Assembly: GCF_006385575.1 (NCBI RefSeq)
Contig: NZ_CP041040.1
Span: 124,001 to 188,000, forward strand
Direction: 5' to 3'
DNA: 64,000 nucleotides
Source: Microbacterium foliorum
GTDB taxonomy: Bacteria > Actinomycetota > Actinomycetes > Actinomycetales > Microbacteriaceae
In this document: positions 50,562 through 58,559 of the stretch, piece by piece
Layout of the letters: every line of letters starts with the position of its first letter
How positions within the stretch are numbered: the first letter of the stretch is position 1
Translations under genes and position numbers: made by a program
The notes under the pieces: generated by a model
Database searches by the model: none
The model's input: the letters and a program-made list of their open reading frames with translations, nothing else
What the model was told of the DNA's origin: nothing

Positions 50562-51451
50562 CGAACCCGAGCGTTTCGTCTCGCTCCGCTCGCTCAACGA
50601 GCGACGAAGTCCTGGTCGTTGAGCGACGAGCGGAGCGACGAGACGAAACGTCCTCCACCCGCACCCCTACCGCCGAGCTGCGTCAGTCACTGCCGCTCGT
50701 GTCGGTGCGCGACCTGAGCGTCGCGTACGACATCACCACGGTGCTCGACGGCGTCGACCTCGACCTGTTCCCCGGTGAGATGGTCGCGCTGCTCGGCGCT
50801 TCGGGTTCGGGCAAGTCGACGCTGATGCGCAGTCTCACCGGCTTCGCGCCCATCTCGGCCGGGTCGGTGCGCGTCGCGGGACACGATGTCACCAACCTCG
50901 CCCGGGGCGAGCTGCGCACCCTGCGGTCTGATGTCGGCCAGGTGTTCCAGCAGTTCAACCTGATCCCGCGACTCAGCGTCATGACGAATGTGCTCACCGG
51001 AGCGCTGCACGGTGCCGGTCCGATCAACATGATCGGCGGCTTCTCGGGCGCGCATCGCCGCCGCGCGCTCGAACTGCTCGACCGGGTCGGCATCGCGCAC
51101 AAGGCCAATGCCCCTGCGCGCTCGCTCTCGGGCGGCCAGCAGCAGCGCGTCGCGATCGCCCGCGCACTCATGCAGCAGCCCAAGGTCATCCTGGCCGACG
51201 AGCCGGTCGCGTCACTCGACCCCAAGCTCGCCGACTCGGTGCTCGAGCTGCTGCGCGAGATCGCGACCGAAGACGGCATCCCGGTGCTGGTCAGCCTGCA
51301 CGTGCTGCCGCTCGCGCTCGCGCACAGCGACCGCATCATCGGACTGCGGCACGGGCGGATGCTGGTCGCCGGCGCCACATCACAGCTGGATGCCGCGGCG
51401 CTGTCGCCGCTCTACGACGACGAGGAGCACGACGATGACGCTCACCACTGA
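50558..51451 (+). CDS. phnC: Phosphonate-type ABC importer ATP-binding protein
   Basis: A GTG overlapping the phnD stop gives 297 residues. Walker A is GASGSGKST near 86-94, the signature is LSGGQQQRV, and Walker B is VILADEPVASLDPK. Homology to PhnC begins only at about residue 46 (LVSVRDLSVAYD). The first 45 residues come mostly from the palindromic repeat element at 50572-50650. A GTG at 50699 could be the original start but has no ribosome binding site, so translation through the repeat is quite possible. The C-terminus is His/Asp-rich. Confidence 0.88.
   Translation: MTNPSVSSRSARSTSDEVLVVERRAERRDETSSTRTPTAELRQSLPLVSVRDLSVAYDITTVLDGVDLDLFPGEMVALLGASGSGKSTLMRSLTGFAPISAGSVRVAGHDVTNLARGELRTLRSDVGQVFQQFNLIPRLSVMTNVLTGALHGAGPINMIGGFSGAHRRRALELLDRVGIAHKANAPARSLSGGQQQRVAIARALMQQPKVILADEPVASLDPKLADSVLELLREIATEDGIPVLVSLHVLPLALAHSDRIIGLRHGRMLVAGATSQLDAAALSPLYDDEEHDDDAHH
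50572..50650. repeat. Palindromic repeat element at the phnC 5' end
   Basis: The left arm (50572-50600) starts CGTTTCGTCTCGCTC; the right arm (50616-50650) ends GCGACGAGACGAAACG. They are nearly fully complementary with a small 6-base offset. The element belongs to the GAGACGAAACG family and lies in frame in the long form of phnC. Confidence 0.85.
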
Positions 51452-52319
51452 CCCGCGTTCGACGGGCGGCCCGACCGGCAACACGGCGGGTGGCAAGGCA
51501 GACCGTCCGAACATGCGCCCCGCTCTCGATGCGGGGGAGCGGTCGCGCCTGGAGCGCGCCTTCCGCATCCCGCGTGCTCGGTTCCTGATCGGTCTGCCGA
51601 TCGCGGCGCTGCTGCTGATCTGGTCGTTCAACGGCGCCGAGTTCAACTTCATCAAGCTGGGCGACGGCGCCGTCAACATGGGCGAGTTCCTGTCGAGGCT
51701 GTTTCCGCCGGACTTCTCGAAGATCGGCACGATTCTCGCGCTGCTGCTCGAGACGTTCCAGATGGCGGTCGTCGGAACCGTGCTGGGCGCTGTGCTGTCG
51801 CTGCTCGCCGCGTTCGGAGCGTCGTCGAACATCGCACCCAAATGGGTCTACTACCCGACGCGCTGGGTGATGAACATCATCCGCTCGGTGCCCGACCTCG
51901 TCTTCGCGCTCATGTTCGTCTCGGCCGTCGGACTCGGCCCGTTCGCCGGCATCCTGGCCATGACGCTCGGATCCATCGGATCGATCGGCAAGATCTTCGC
52001 CGAGGCCATGGAGCAGGTCGACCGCGGACCCGTCGTCGCGATGGAGGCCGTCGGCGCTTCCAAGCGGCAGGTCATCCAATACGGCATCCTGCCGCAGTCC
52101 GCACCCCTGCTCACCTCGTACACACTGCTGCTGTTCGAGGGCAATGTGCGCGGAGCGACCATCCTGGGCCTCGTCGGCGCCGGTGGAATCGGCCTCGAGC
52201 TGACCACCGCGATGCGCATGTACGACTACGGCCACCTCAGCGCCATCATCATCTGCATCATCGTGCTCGTCACGGCGATCGACCAGGGCAGTGCCCTCAT
52301 CCGAAGGAGAATCACATGA
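51435..52319 (+). CDS. phnE: Phosphonate-type ABC importer permease
   Basis: The ATG at 51435 lies inside the end of phnC (17-base overlap) and gives 294 residues. Six hydrophobic segments are seen, with the permease EAA motif in VVAMEAVGASKRQVIQYGILPQ. The N-terminal 45 residues are hydrophilic and variable. Its stop overlaps the phosphatase ATG. With PhnD and PhnC it completes the importer. Confidence 0.88.
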   Translation: MTLTTDPRSTGGPTGNTAGGKADRPNMRPALDAGERSRLERAFRIPRARFLIGLPIAALLLIWSFNGAEFNFIKLGDGAVNMGEFLSRLFPPDFSKIGTILALLLETFQMAVVGTVLGAVLSLLAAFGASSNIAPKWVYYPTRWVMNIIRSVPDLVFALMFVSAVGLGPFAGILAMTLGSIGSIGKIFAEAMEQVDRGPVVAMEAVGASKRQVIQYGILPQSAPLLTSYTLLLFEGNVRGATILGLVGAGGIGLELTTAMRMYDYGHLSAIIICIIVLVTAIDQGSALIRRRIT

Positions 52320-53083
52320 CCATCGCAGACATCGACCTCGTGCTCAGCGCCCCCGTCAACCTGCGCGATCTCGGCGGAATCCCGATCGACGGCGGCGTGC
52401 TGCGCGAGGGGCTCGCCATCCGCACCGACGACCTCGCCTACGTGCCGACCGAGGTGGCTGCACAGCTGGTCGCCGCCGGGCTCACCGCGATCATCGACCT
52501 GCGCTCGCCGCTGGAGGTCTCGGTCACCGGTCGCGGACCGCTCGCCGACTACCCCGTGGCCTACCACCACCTGCCGTTGATCGCGGATGTCGGGGAGTCG
52601 ATGAAGCGGGACGCCCCCGAGCTCACCCACGACGCGATGGGGCGGATGTACCTGCGCATGGTCGAGGTCGCCGCACCACAGCTCGTCACGGCGCTGAACG
52701 TGATCGCCCACACCCCGGGAACCGCGGCGTTCCACTGCGCCGCCGGACGTGATCGCACCGGTGTCGTCGCGGCGATGCTGCTGCTCGCGCTCGGAGCGGC
52801 AGATGACGACATCGTCGCCGACTACGCCCTCACCGGCGGCAACATGGTCGCGATCATGCAGCGCACCGCTCCCGTGATGGGCGCGATGTGGAAGGCGCTC
52901 GGCTTCGACGCGGATGCCGCCGGCGCGAGCTCCGCACTGCTCGGAGGTTCGATGGAGGTGTCAATGCGCACCCTGCTCGACACTCTTCGCGAGCAGCACG
53001 GCGACGCTCTCGCTCCGCTGCGAGCGGCCGGGCTGTCGGAAGCGACGATCGCACGTCTTCGCGAGCGGGCGCTCGCCGCGTGA
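52316..53083 (+). CDS. Tyrosine-protein-phosphatase-like enzyme (PTP loop HCxAGxxR)
   Basis: The ATG at 52316, after AAGGAGA, gives 255 residues. VNLRDLGGIPIDGG near the start and the P-loop HCAAGRDRTG, with nucleophile C141 and R147, define the bacterial tyrosine phosphatase family (PtpB-like, DUF-type). Such enzymes dephosphorylate proteins, phosphoinositides or small phosphoesters. Its position directly after the phosphonate-type permease suggests it may release phosphate from an imported organophosphate. Confidence 0.85.
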   Translation: MTIADIDLVLSAPVNLRDLGGIPIDGGVLREGLAIRTDDLAYVPTEVAAQLVAAGLTAIIDLRSPLEVSVTGRGPLADYPVAYHHLPLIADVGESMKRDAPELTHDAMGRMYLRMVEVAAPQLVTALNVIAHTPGTAAFHCAAGRDRTGVVAAMLLLALGAADDDIVADYALTGGNMVAIMQRTAPVMGAMWKALGFDADAAGASSALLGGSMEVSMRTLLDTLREQHGDALAPLRAAGLSEATIARLRERALAA

Positions 53084-53715
53084 CGACCGTCGATGTGGAT
53101 GCCGGGGCGGCGGTCCGTCGTCGCCCCGGTCGTCCGCGGGATGAAGACATGGACGGCATGATCCTCGCCGCCACCCTCGAGATCATCGACGCGGGGGAGG
53201 ACGTGACGGTCAGCCGCGTGGTCGCGCGCAGCGGGGTGAGCCGGGCGGCGCTGTACCGTCGCTGGCCGTCGCTCACGACGTTGATCGCTGCGGCCCTCGA
53301 TGTCGGGCGTCTGGTGCCGCCGGAGTATCCGGACGATGTCGATCTTCGCGATGCGCTGTTCGACGGGCTGGGGCTCGGCGAGAACGGAGTGGCGCTGTCT
53401 GTCGCGGCATCCGGCTATGCAGAGGAACGTTTCCGTCAGCGCATCCGTCTGGTGATGGCCGACCGTGCCCTGCAGAAGGCGTACTGGCAGTCGCACGTGT
53501 CGCGCCGACGAGTGCCGTTGCTGAACGCGCTGCGCGCAGGGATCGCTCGCGGCGAGCTGCGGGCTGATCTCGATGTTGAGGCGTGCTTCGACGCGATCGC
53601 CGGCGCCGCGTACTACCAGATCGTCGTGCGCGGCGACCGGATGGACGACCCCGCAGTAGCCACCCGCATGCGCTCCGCTGTCGAGGTGGTCTGGCGCGGG
53701 ATGGTCATCGCCTGA
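53080..53715 (+). CDS. TetR-family regulator
   Basis: The GTG overlaps the phosphatase stop; 211 residues. The HTH is ILAATLEIIDAGEDVTVSRVVARSGVSRAALYRRWPSL at about 28-66, and the C-terminal domain is helical. As last gene of the importer/phosphatase operon it may regulate it or act elsewhere. Two long direct repeats follow the gene. Confidence 0.88.
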   Translation: MTTVDVDAGAAVRRRPGRPRDEDMDGMILAATLEIIDAGEDVTVSRVVARSGVSRAALYRRWPSLTTLIAAALDVGRLVPPEYPDDVDLRDALFDGLGLGENGVALSVAASGYAEERFRQRIRLVMADRALQKAYWQSHVSRRRVPLLNALRAGIARGELRADLDVEACFDAIAGAAYYQIVVRGDRMDDPAVATRMRSAVEVVWRGMVIA

Positions 53716-53735
53716 GCCCCGCCCCTGTGTTCCGG

Positions 53736-53946
53736 TGCGTTCGGCTGTTGGATTCCCGGATGGCGGGCGAACCGTCGTTGTCCTTCCAGCCATCCGGGAT
53801 TCGATCAGCCATCCGAACCCAGACGAAGGGCATCCGATCCGCGCCCAAGTGTGCGGGCTGGGCTGGCGGGTGCGTTCGGCTGATGGATTCCCGGATGGCG
53901 GGCGAATCGTCGTTGTCCTTCCAGCCATCCGAGATTCGATCAGCCA
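53736..53946. repeat. Two 76-80-bp direct repeats with GCCATCCGG palindromes
   Basis: Copies begin TGCGTTCGGCTG at 53736 and 53871 (135 bases apart) and share about 90% of their bases. Within each, TCCCGGATGGC pairs with GCCATCCGGGA (53754-53764 and 53789-53799 in the first copy) and GATCAGCCA follows. The family is related to the repeats at 5895-6029. No gene is seen in this 440-base gap. Confidence 0.8.
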
Positions 53947-54056
53947 ACCTGGCGTCAAGCGTCCAGCAGCCTCAGCCACCCCGCGAGCCTGTCACTCGCC
54001 CGGATGTGGGTCGCCTCGCGGGCGCCGCCGTCGAGCAACCTGAAGCCGCGCCGGCC

Positions 54057-54164
54057 GGGGTGGCGTCAGCGTACTTGCCTGCCGTGCCGCCAGCACGTTC
54101 TGCCGGGTGGCGTCGATGCGCCTTCTGGGGTGGTGTCAGGTGACCCGCGGGGGTGGCGTCAGCG
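54057..54164. repeat. Tandem GGGGTGGCGTCAGCG repeats before the MMPL gene end
   Basis: Exact copies of GGGGTGGCGTCAGCG lie at 54057-54071 and 54150-54164, with variants at 54104 and 54127. The last copy contains the MMPL stop codon at 54159-54161. Confidence 0.65.
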
Positions 54165-56699
54165 CGCCTCGGTCGTCTCCGCACTTGATACGACCTGAAC
54201 CGTGTCTGTCCGCACGCCGGGGTGGTCGCGTTCGAGCGCTGCGCCCTCCATGTCGACGTTGGGGAGGATGCGGTCGAGCCACCGCGGGAGCCACCAGGCA
54301 GACCGGCCGAGCAGATGCATCAGGGCGGGCATGAGCAGCATCCGCACGACGAAGGCGTCGAGCAGCACACCGAAGGCGAGACCGAAGCCGATCGAGCGGA
54401 TGATGGTCGACTCCGAGAAGATGAAGCCGCCGAACACCGAGACCATGATGAGCGCCGCAGCGATGACGACCGAGCGGCCGGCCCGGAAGCCTTGCGCGAC
54501 GGCATCCCGAGCCGAGGCGCCGTGCACATACGCCTCGCGCATGCCCGAGGCGAGGAACAGCTGGTAGTCCATCGCCAGCCCGAACAGGATGCCGACGAGG
54601 ATGACCGGCAGGAAGCTCAGGATCGGGCCGGTGCTGTGCAGGCCGATGATCTCGGCGCCCCAGCCCCACTGGAACACCGCGACGATGAGGCCGTACGTCG
54701 CGAAGAGCGAGAGCACGAAGCCTCCGGTCGCGATGATGGGGACGAGCAGCGAGCGGAACACGACGATCATGATGAGCAGCGACAGCCCGACGACGACCAC
54801 GAGGTAGAGCGGCAGGACGCCGGCGAGTGCCTCGGAGATGTCGATGTTGGTCGCGGCCTGCCCGGCGACGCCGAGCGTGATGCCCCCGTCGAGCTGCGGC
54901 AGAGCACGGATGTCCTGCACGAGCTTCTCGGTCGACGCGCTGTTCGGGCCCTCGGCGGGGAGCACCTGGAACGCGAGCAGGGTGTTGTCGTCGGAGGTCG
55001 CGATCGGCGCGACGGCCACGACGTCATCCTGGTCGGCGATCTTCTGGGCGACCTCGACCTGCGTGGCGAGCAGGTCGTCGTCGCTCACCGCGTCATCGAG
55101 AGTCGCGGTGACGAGCAGCGGCCCGTTGGCTCCCTGGCCGAACTGCTCGTCGACGACGTGGAACGCACGATAGCTGGTCGAGTCGGAGGGCTCGCTCGCG
55201 CCGTCGGGAAGACCGAGGCGCATCGACATCGAGGGGATCGCGACGATCAGCAGCGCGATGACGCTGACGAGCACGGTGACGACCGCGCGCAGCGTCGACA
55301 TCCGCTTCACAGGCTTGCCCGCGGCGTGCGGCTGCCCGATCGTGGCGCGAGCCTTGCCGCTGAGCAGTCGCGTTCCGACGAGCCCGAGGATCGCGGGGGC
55401 GAGCGTGATCGCGACGAGCACGGCGACGGCGACGCAGACCGCTCCGACCGTGCCCATGAGCCCGAGGAAGGGCACGCCCGTCACGTTGAGGGCCAGCAGG
55501 GCCACGATCACCGTGGTGCCCGCGAACACGACAGCGGTGCCCGAGGTGCCGGTGGCGAGGCCGATGGACTCGCGCACCGGAACGCCGTTGAGCAGCTGCT
55601 TGCGGTGCCGGTTCACGATGAAGAGCGAGTAGTCGATGCCGACGGCGAGTCCGAGCATCACACCCAGCACCGGAGTGACGGACGCCATGTCGACGACGCC
55701 CGAGAAGGCGAGGGATGCGGTCACGCCGACGCCCACGCCCACGACGGCTGTCACGATCGGGAGTGCTGCGCCGATGAGCGTGCCGAGCATCACGATCAGC
55801 ACGACGGCCGCGAACGCGAGGCCGATCGCCTCGCCGACGCCGAAGATCTCGGGAACGCCCTGGGCGATGTCGGTGCCGAAGTCGACCTCCACGCCGTCGA
55901 TCGGCGACGAGTCGAAGTGCTCGATCGTGCCCTGCTTGACCTCTTCCGAGAGCTCGAGGCGGGGGTCTTCGAACGAGACGTTGACGATCGCGGTCGAGCC
56001 GTCATCGGATACGACGCCGATGCCGTCCGTCAGATCGAGCAGCGTGGATCCGAGGTCGGCCTGCTCGGCGTTGGACTCGAGCTCGGCGCGCGAGTCGTCG
56101 ATGGTCTTCTGCTGCGCGTCGAGCTCGGTTGCCTGCGCATTCAGAGCGTCGATCTGCGCATCCAGAGCGGCGAGCTGCTCGGCGGGAGCACCGCCCGCTT
56201 CCGCCTGCGACCGCGCGGTGGTCAGCTGCTCGAGTCCGGCCTCGAGCTGGGCCCGACCGTCGTCGAGCTGCGACTGACCGGCATCCAACTGGGTGCGGCC
56301 ATCGGTGATCTGCGCCTCGCCGTCAGTGAGCTCCTGCTCCTGATCGGCCTGCTGCTGCTGGGCGTCGAACGGGTCGACGACCGAGGCCACGCCGTCGAGA
56401 TCTTCGGCGCTCGTCGCGAGGTTCGAGATCTCCTGCTTCTGCTCCTCGGTGAAGGCTGAGCCGTCGGTCGTCTGGTAGACGACGGTTCCGGTGCCGCCCG
56501 CGGTGTCGGGCAGCTTCTCGGCGAGCTGGTCGGTGACGGCTCCCGACGCGGTGCCCGGGATGTCGAAGCTGTTGCTCAGCGTGCCGCCGAGAGTGAGGAA
56601 GGCGCCGACGCCCAGTCCGAGGATGACGACCCACGAGACGATCACCGTCCACGCCTTGCGTGCAGCGAACGAACCCAGGCGGTACAGCAGTGAAGCCAA
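54159..56699 (-). CDS. MMPL-family RND-type exporter
   Basis: This is an 846-residue protein from a TTG start with a strong AAGGAGA 7 bases upstream. One N-terminal membrane segment is followed by a large outer loop with a coiled coil (about 105-215, rich in AxxxLxxG and Gln/Glu). Then come two groups of membrane segments with the MMPL signature GIDYSLFIVNRHRK near 358-371 and its repeat GLAMDYQLFLASGMRE in the second half. MMPL proteins export lipids or drugs using proton flow. A TetR regulator is divergent. Confidence 0.9.
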   Translation of the reverse strand: MASLLYRLGSFAARKAWTVIVSWVVILGLGVGAFLTLGGTLSNSFDIPGTASGAVTDQLAEKLPDTAGGTGTVVYQTTDGSAFTEEQKQEISNLATSAEDLDGVASVVDPFDAQQQQADQEQELTDGEAQITDGRTQLDAGQSQLDDGRAQLEAGLEQLTTARSQAEAGGAPAEQLAALDAQIDALNAQATELDAQQKTIDDSRAELESNAEQADLGSTLLDLTDGIGVVSDDGSTAIVNVSFEDPRLELSEEVKQGTIEHFDSSPIDGVEVDFGTDIAQGVPEIFGVGEAIGLAFAAVVLIVMLGTLIGAALPIVTAVVGVGVGVTASLAFSGVVDMASVTPVLGVMLGLAVGIDYSLFIVNRHRKQLLNGVPVRESIGLATGTSGTAVVFAGTTVIVALLALNVTGVPFLGLMGTVGAVCVAVAVLVAITLAPAILGLVGTRLLSGKARATIGQPHAAGKPVKRMSTLRAVVTVLVSVIALLIVAIPSMSMRLGLPDGASEPSDSTSYRAFHVVDEQFGQGANGPLLVTATLDDAVSDDDLLATQVEVAQKIADQDDVVAVAPIATSDDNTLLAFQVLPAEGPNSASTEKLVQDIRALPQLDGGITLGVAGQAATNIDISEALAGVLPLYLVVVVGLSLLIMIVVFRSLLVPIIATGGFVLSLFATYGLIVAVFQWGWGAEIIGLHSTGPILSFLPVILVGILFGLAMDYQLFLASGMREAYVHGASARDAVAQGFRAGRSVVIAAALIMVSVFGGFIFSESTIIRSIGFGLAFGVLLDAFVVRMLLMPALMHLLGRSAWWLPRWLDRILPNVDMEGAALERDHPGVRTDTVQVVSSAETTEAR

Positions 56700-56768
56700 A
56701 ACGATCTCCTTCAGACGGATAGATCATACGGGGCGTCTCGTCTAGTGTTCTGTGGTTATCCTGAACGT

Positions 56769-57341
56769 GTGGTGAACGAGCATCGAAGCGGCCCCGTGCG
56801 CAGCACGGCTGCCCGTGAGGCGATCCTCGACGCGACGTCTCGCCTGTTCCACAACCAGGGGTACGACCGGCTCACGATCGAGGGCATCGCGAAAGAGGCA
56901 GGGGTCGGCAAGCAGACCATCTACCGCTGGTGGCCGTCGCGCGGAGCCCTGATCGGCGAATGCCTCGCCGAAGGTCGACTCATCCCCGTCGACTTCGTCG
57001 TCCCCGACACCGGAGACCTGGCCGCGGACGTCGAGACCTGGCTTCGCAGCGTGCTGTCGATCCTCGAGGCTCCCGAGGGAGGCGCTCTGCTGCGCTCGCT
57101 CGTCGCAGCCGCGACGGAGGATGCCGGCGTCGGAGCACACCTCGGTGAGAGCCTCGGTGTCGAGAAGTACCTCACCGAGCGCATCCGCGGTGGCATCCGT
57201 GACGGACAGCTCGCTGAGGACGCGCCTGTCGAGCAGCTCGGACGAGCGATCCTCGGAGCGATCATCGTCGAGTCGCTGGGGCGCGAGCACCATGACCCCG
57301 ATTCGATCGTGCGGCTGACCCGCTTCTTCTTCTCTCGGTAG
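56769..57341 (+). CDS. TetR-family regulator divergent to MMPL
   Basis: The GTG at 56769 lies 6 bases after TATCCT (56757-56762), suggesting a leaderless message; 190 residues. The HTH is ILDATSRLFHNQGYDRLTIEGIAKEAGVGKQTIYRWW at about 20-56. The intergenic GTTC-12-GAAC palindrome (about 56747-56766) can serve as operator for both genes. It probably represses the MMPL exporter. Confidence 0.9.
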   Translation: MVNEHRSGPVRSTAAREAILDATSRLFHNQGYDRLTIEGIAKEAGVGKQTIYRWWPSRGALIGECLAEGRLIPVDFVVPDTGDLAADVETWLRSVLSILEAPEGGALLRSLVAAATEDAGVGAHLGESLGVEKYLTERIRGGIRDGQLAEDAPVEQLGRAILGAIIVESLGREHHDPDSIVRLTRFFFSR

Positions 57342-57440
57342 TCCTCCGGCGCGGGCTGCGACTCATCGCACGGCCAGCGAGTCTGGGCGCAAGGAGGCGA
57401 CGACCGGCCCTGTTCCTGGGGCTGCTGCGCATCTTCGGCC

Positions 57441-58148
57441 TCACCGAGCCACCGCCGTCTGGCTGCCCGTCTGCGCGTCCAGGCCCGATCGGTGCCCGAA
57501 CGCGAACGATGCCGCATCCGCTCCTCGCCTCGGCCGGGCAGCCTTCGTCGTCATCTCACTCACTGCGGCGTCCACGCGGCTCTGACGCGAGACGAGCACG
57601 AGTTCGGTGCCGTCGCTGCTCTGTTCGACCGCGACGCGTCGACTCTCGGCGATGCGGTTCATGACTCCCACGGCGAATCCACGGAGGAAGCCGCTGCGTG
57701 CCCGACGCCTTTCGCCCTCGCGACACTCGGCATAGAGGTCGCGGTGCGTGAGCCACCATGCGCGCATCGCGACCATGGCCTGCACCTCGAGGCTCGCGGT
57801 CAGCGTCTGCGCCTGCTGCACGTCCGACGCATGACCCACCAGATAGAGGGCGGCGACCGTCGGGAACTCCCCGACGAGAGGCCGCACGGTCTCGAGCGCT
57901 CGGGCGACTCCGATCCCGATCTCGCGCAGGTCTTTCGCGTAGACGCCGCGGAACAGCATCCGCTCGGTGATGATCTGCTCCTGTGCCTGCCCCAGGAGCC
58001 CCCGTCGTTCGTCGATCTGCGCCTGCTCGATCCCGTATTTCACGATCAGGCGCTCGGCGTGCTCGGTCAGTGCCTCGGCCTCTTCAGGCGTCGTGCTCTC
58101 GGCCTTCGCAAGCAGTTTGGCGATCAGGTCGAGTTTGGCTTCGGTCAT
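57441..58148 (-). CDS. DUF2786-domain protein
   Basis: The ATG at 58148, after AGGGGGATGCC, gives 235 residues. The N-terminal DUF2786 motif LIAKLLAKAESTTPEEAEALTEHAERLIVKYGI is clear; the rest is helical with an Arg-rich end. DUF2786 proteins are widespread in actinobacteria and phages; the function is unknown. It is a single gene. Confidence 0.85.
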   Translation of the reverse strand: MTEAKLDLIAKLLAKAESTTPEEAEALTEHAERLIVKYGIEQAQIDERRGLLGQAQEQIITERMLFRGVYAKDLREIGIGVARALETVRPLVGEFPTVAALYLVGHASDVQQAQTLTASLEVQAMVAMRAWWLTHRDLYAECREGERRRARSGFLRGFAVGVMNRIAESRRVAVEQSSDGTELVLVSRQSRVDAAVSEMTTKAARPRRGADAASFAFGHRSGLDAQTGSQTAVAR

Positions 58149-58273
58149 GGCATCCCCCTTGGATCTGTGATGCCTCGAATCCTGCGCGGGGGTGCCTACA
58201 TTCGGGCATCGGATTCCGGGCCCTGGGGATATCTCCAGACGAGTGGATGCCGGTGCAGAAGACGACGCCGCTC

Positions 58274-58308
58274 CAGATGCAGGCTCAGATCACAGATGCA
58301 GGCTCAGA
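58274..58308. repeat. Direct repeat CAGATGCAGGCTCAGA
   Basis: Exact 16-bp copies at 58274-58289 and 58293-58308 (period 19) lie in a 266-base gap. Further down, GACCTGCA and CACCTGTGACC partly pair with them. The gap also holds a decayed GAGCAGACGAAACG fragment at about 58394. No gene is seen. Confidence 0.6.
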
Positions 58309-58415
58309 ATTCGGTTTCTGGACCTGCAACTGTCATTCGGGCATGCACCTGTGACCCAGGGTGACCTGTGATCCGAGCCGGCGCGTGGCGACGGAGCAGA
58401 CGAAACGGGCAGGCC

Positions 58416-58559
58416 TCAGCCCAGGATCAGCGTGATCACGGTCGCGCCGCCGCCACCGAGGATGAGCGCGATGATGACGCTCCAGGCGATGATGCGCAGG
58501 CGACGATTGCGCTTCTCCCCGAGATCGCCGTAGTCCTCGCTCAGCCCGTCGCCGCTCAT
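58416..58559 (-). CDS. 47-residue membrane protein coupled to purL
   Basis: Starting at the ATG overlapping the purL stop (ATGA), this frame encodes a 47-residue protein: a charged N-terminus ([20 protein letters not shown]) and one membrane segment ([20 protein letters not shown]). Such a 4-base overlap, codon-normal sequence and a sensible membrane topology argue for a real small protein. The function is unknown. Confidence 0.6.
   Translation of the reverse strand: MSGDGLSEDYGDLGEKRNRRLRIIAWSVIIALILGGGGATVITLILG

Noticed and set aside
53583..54143. Open frame across the 53.7-kb direct repeats
   Set aside because: Its sequence is a translation of the two repeat copies plus TetR gene shadow, with no start signal and no homology I recognise.
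57345..57440. Extra gene between the TetR and DUF2786 genes
   Set aside because: The 96-base gap has no start with ribosome binding site, and the visible frames are arginine-rich shadows.
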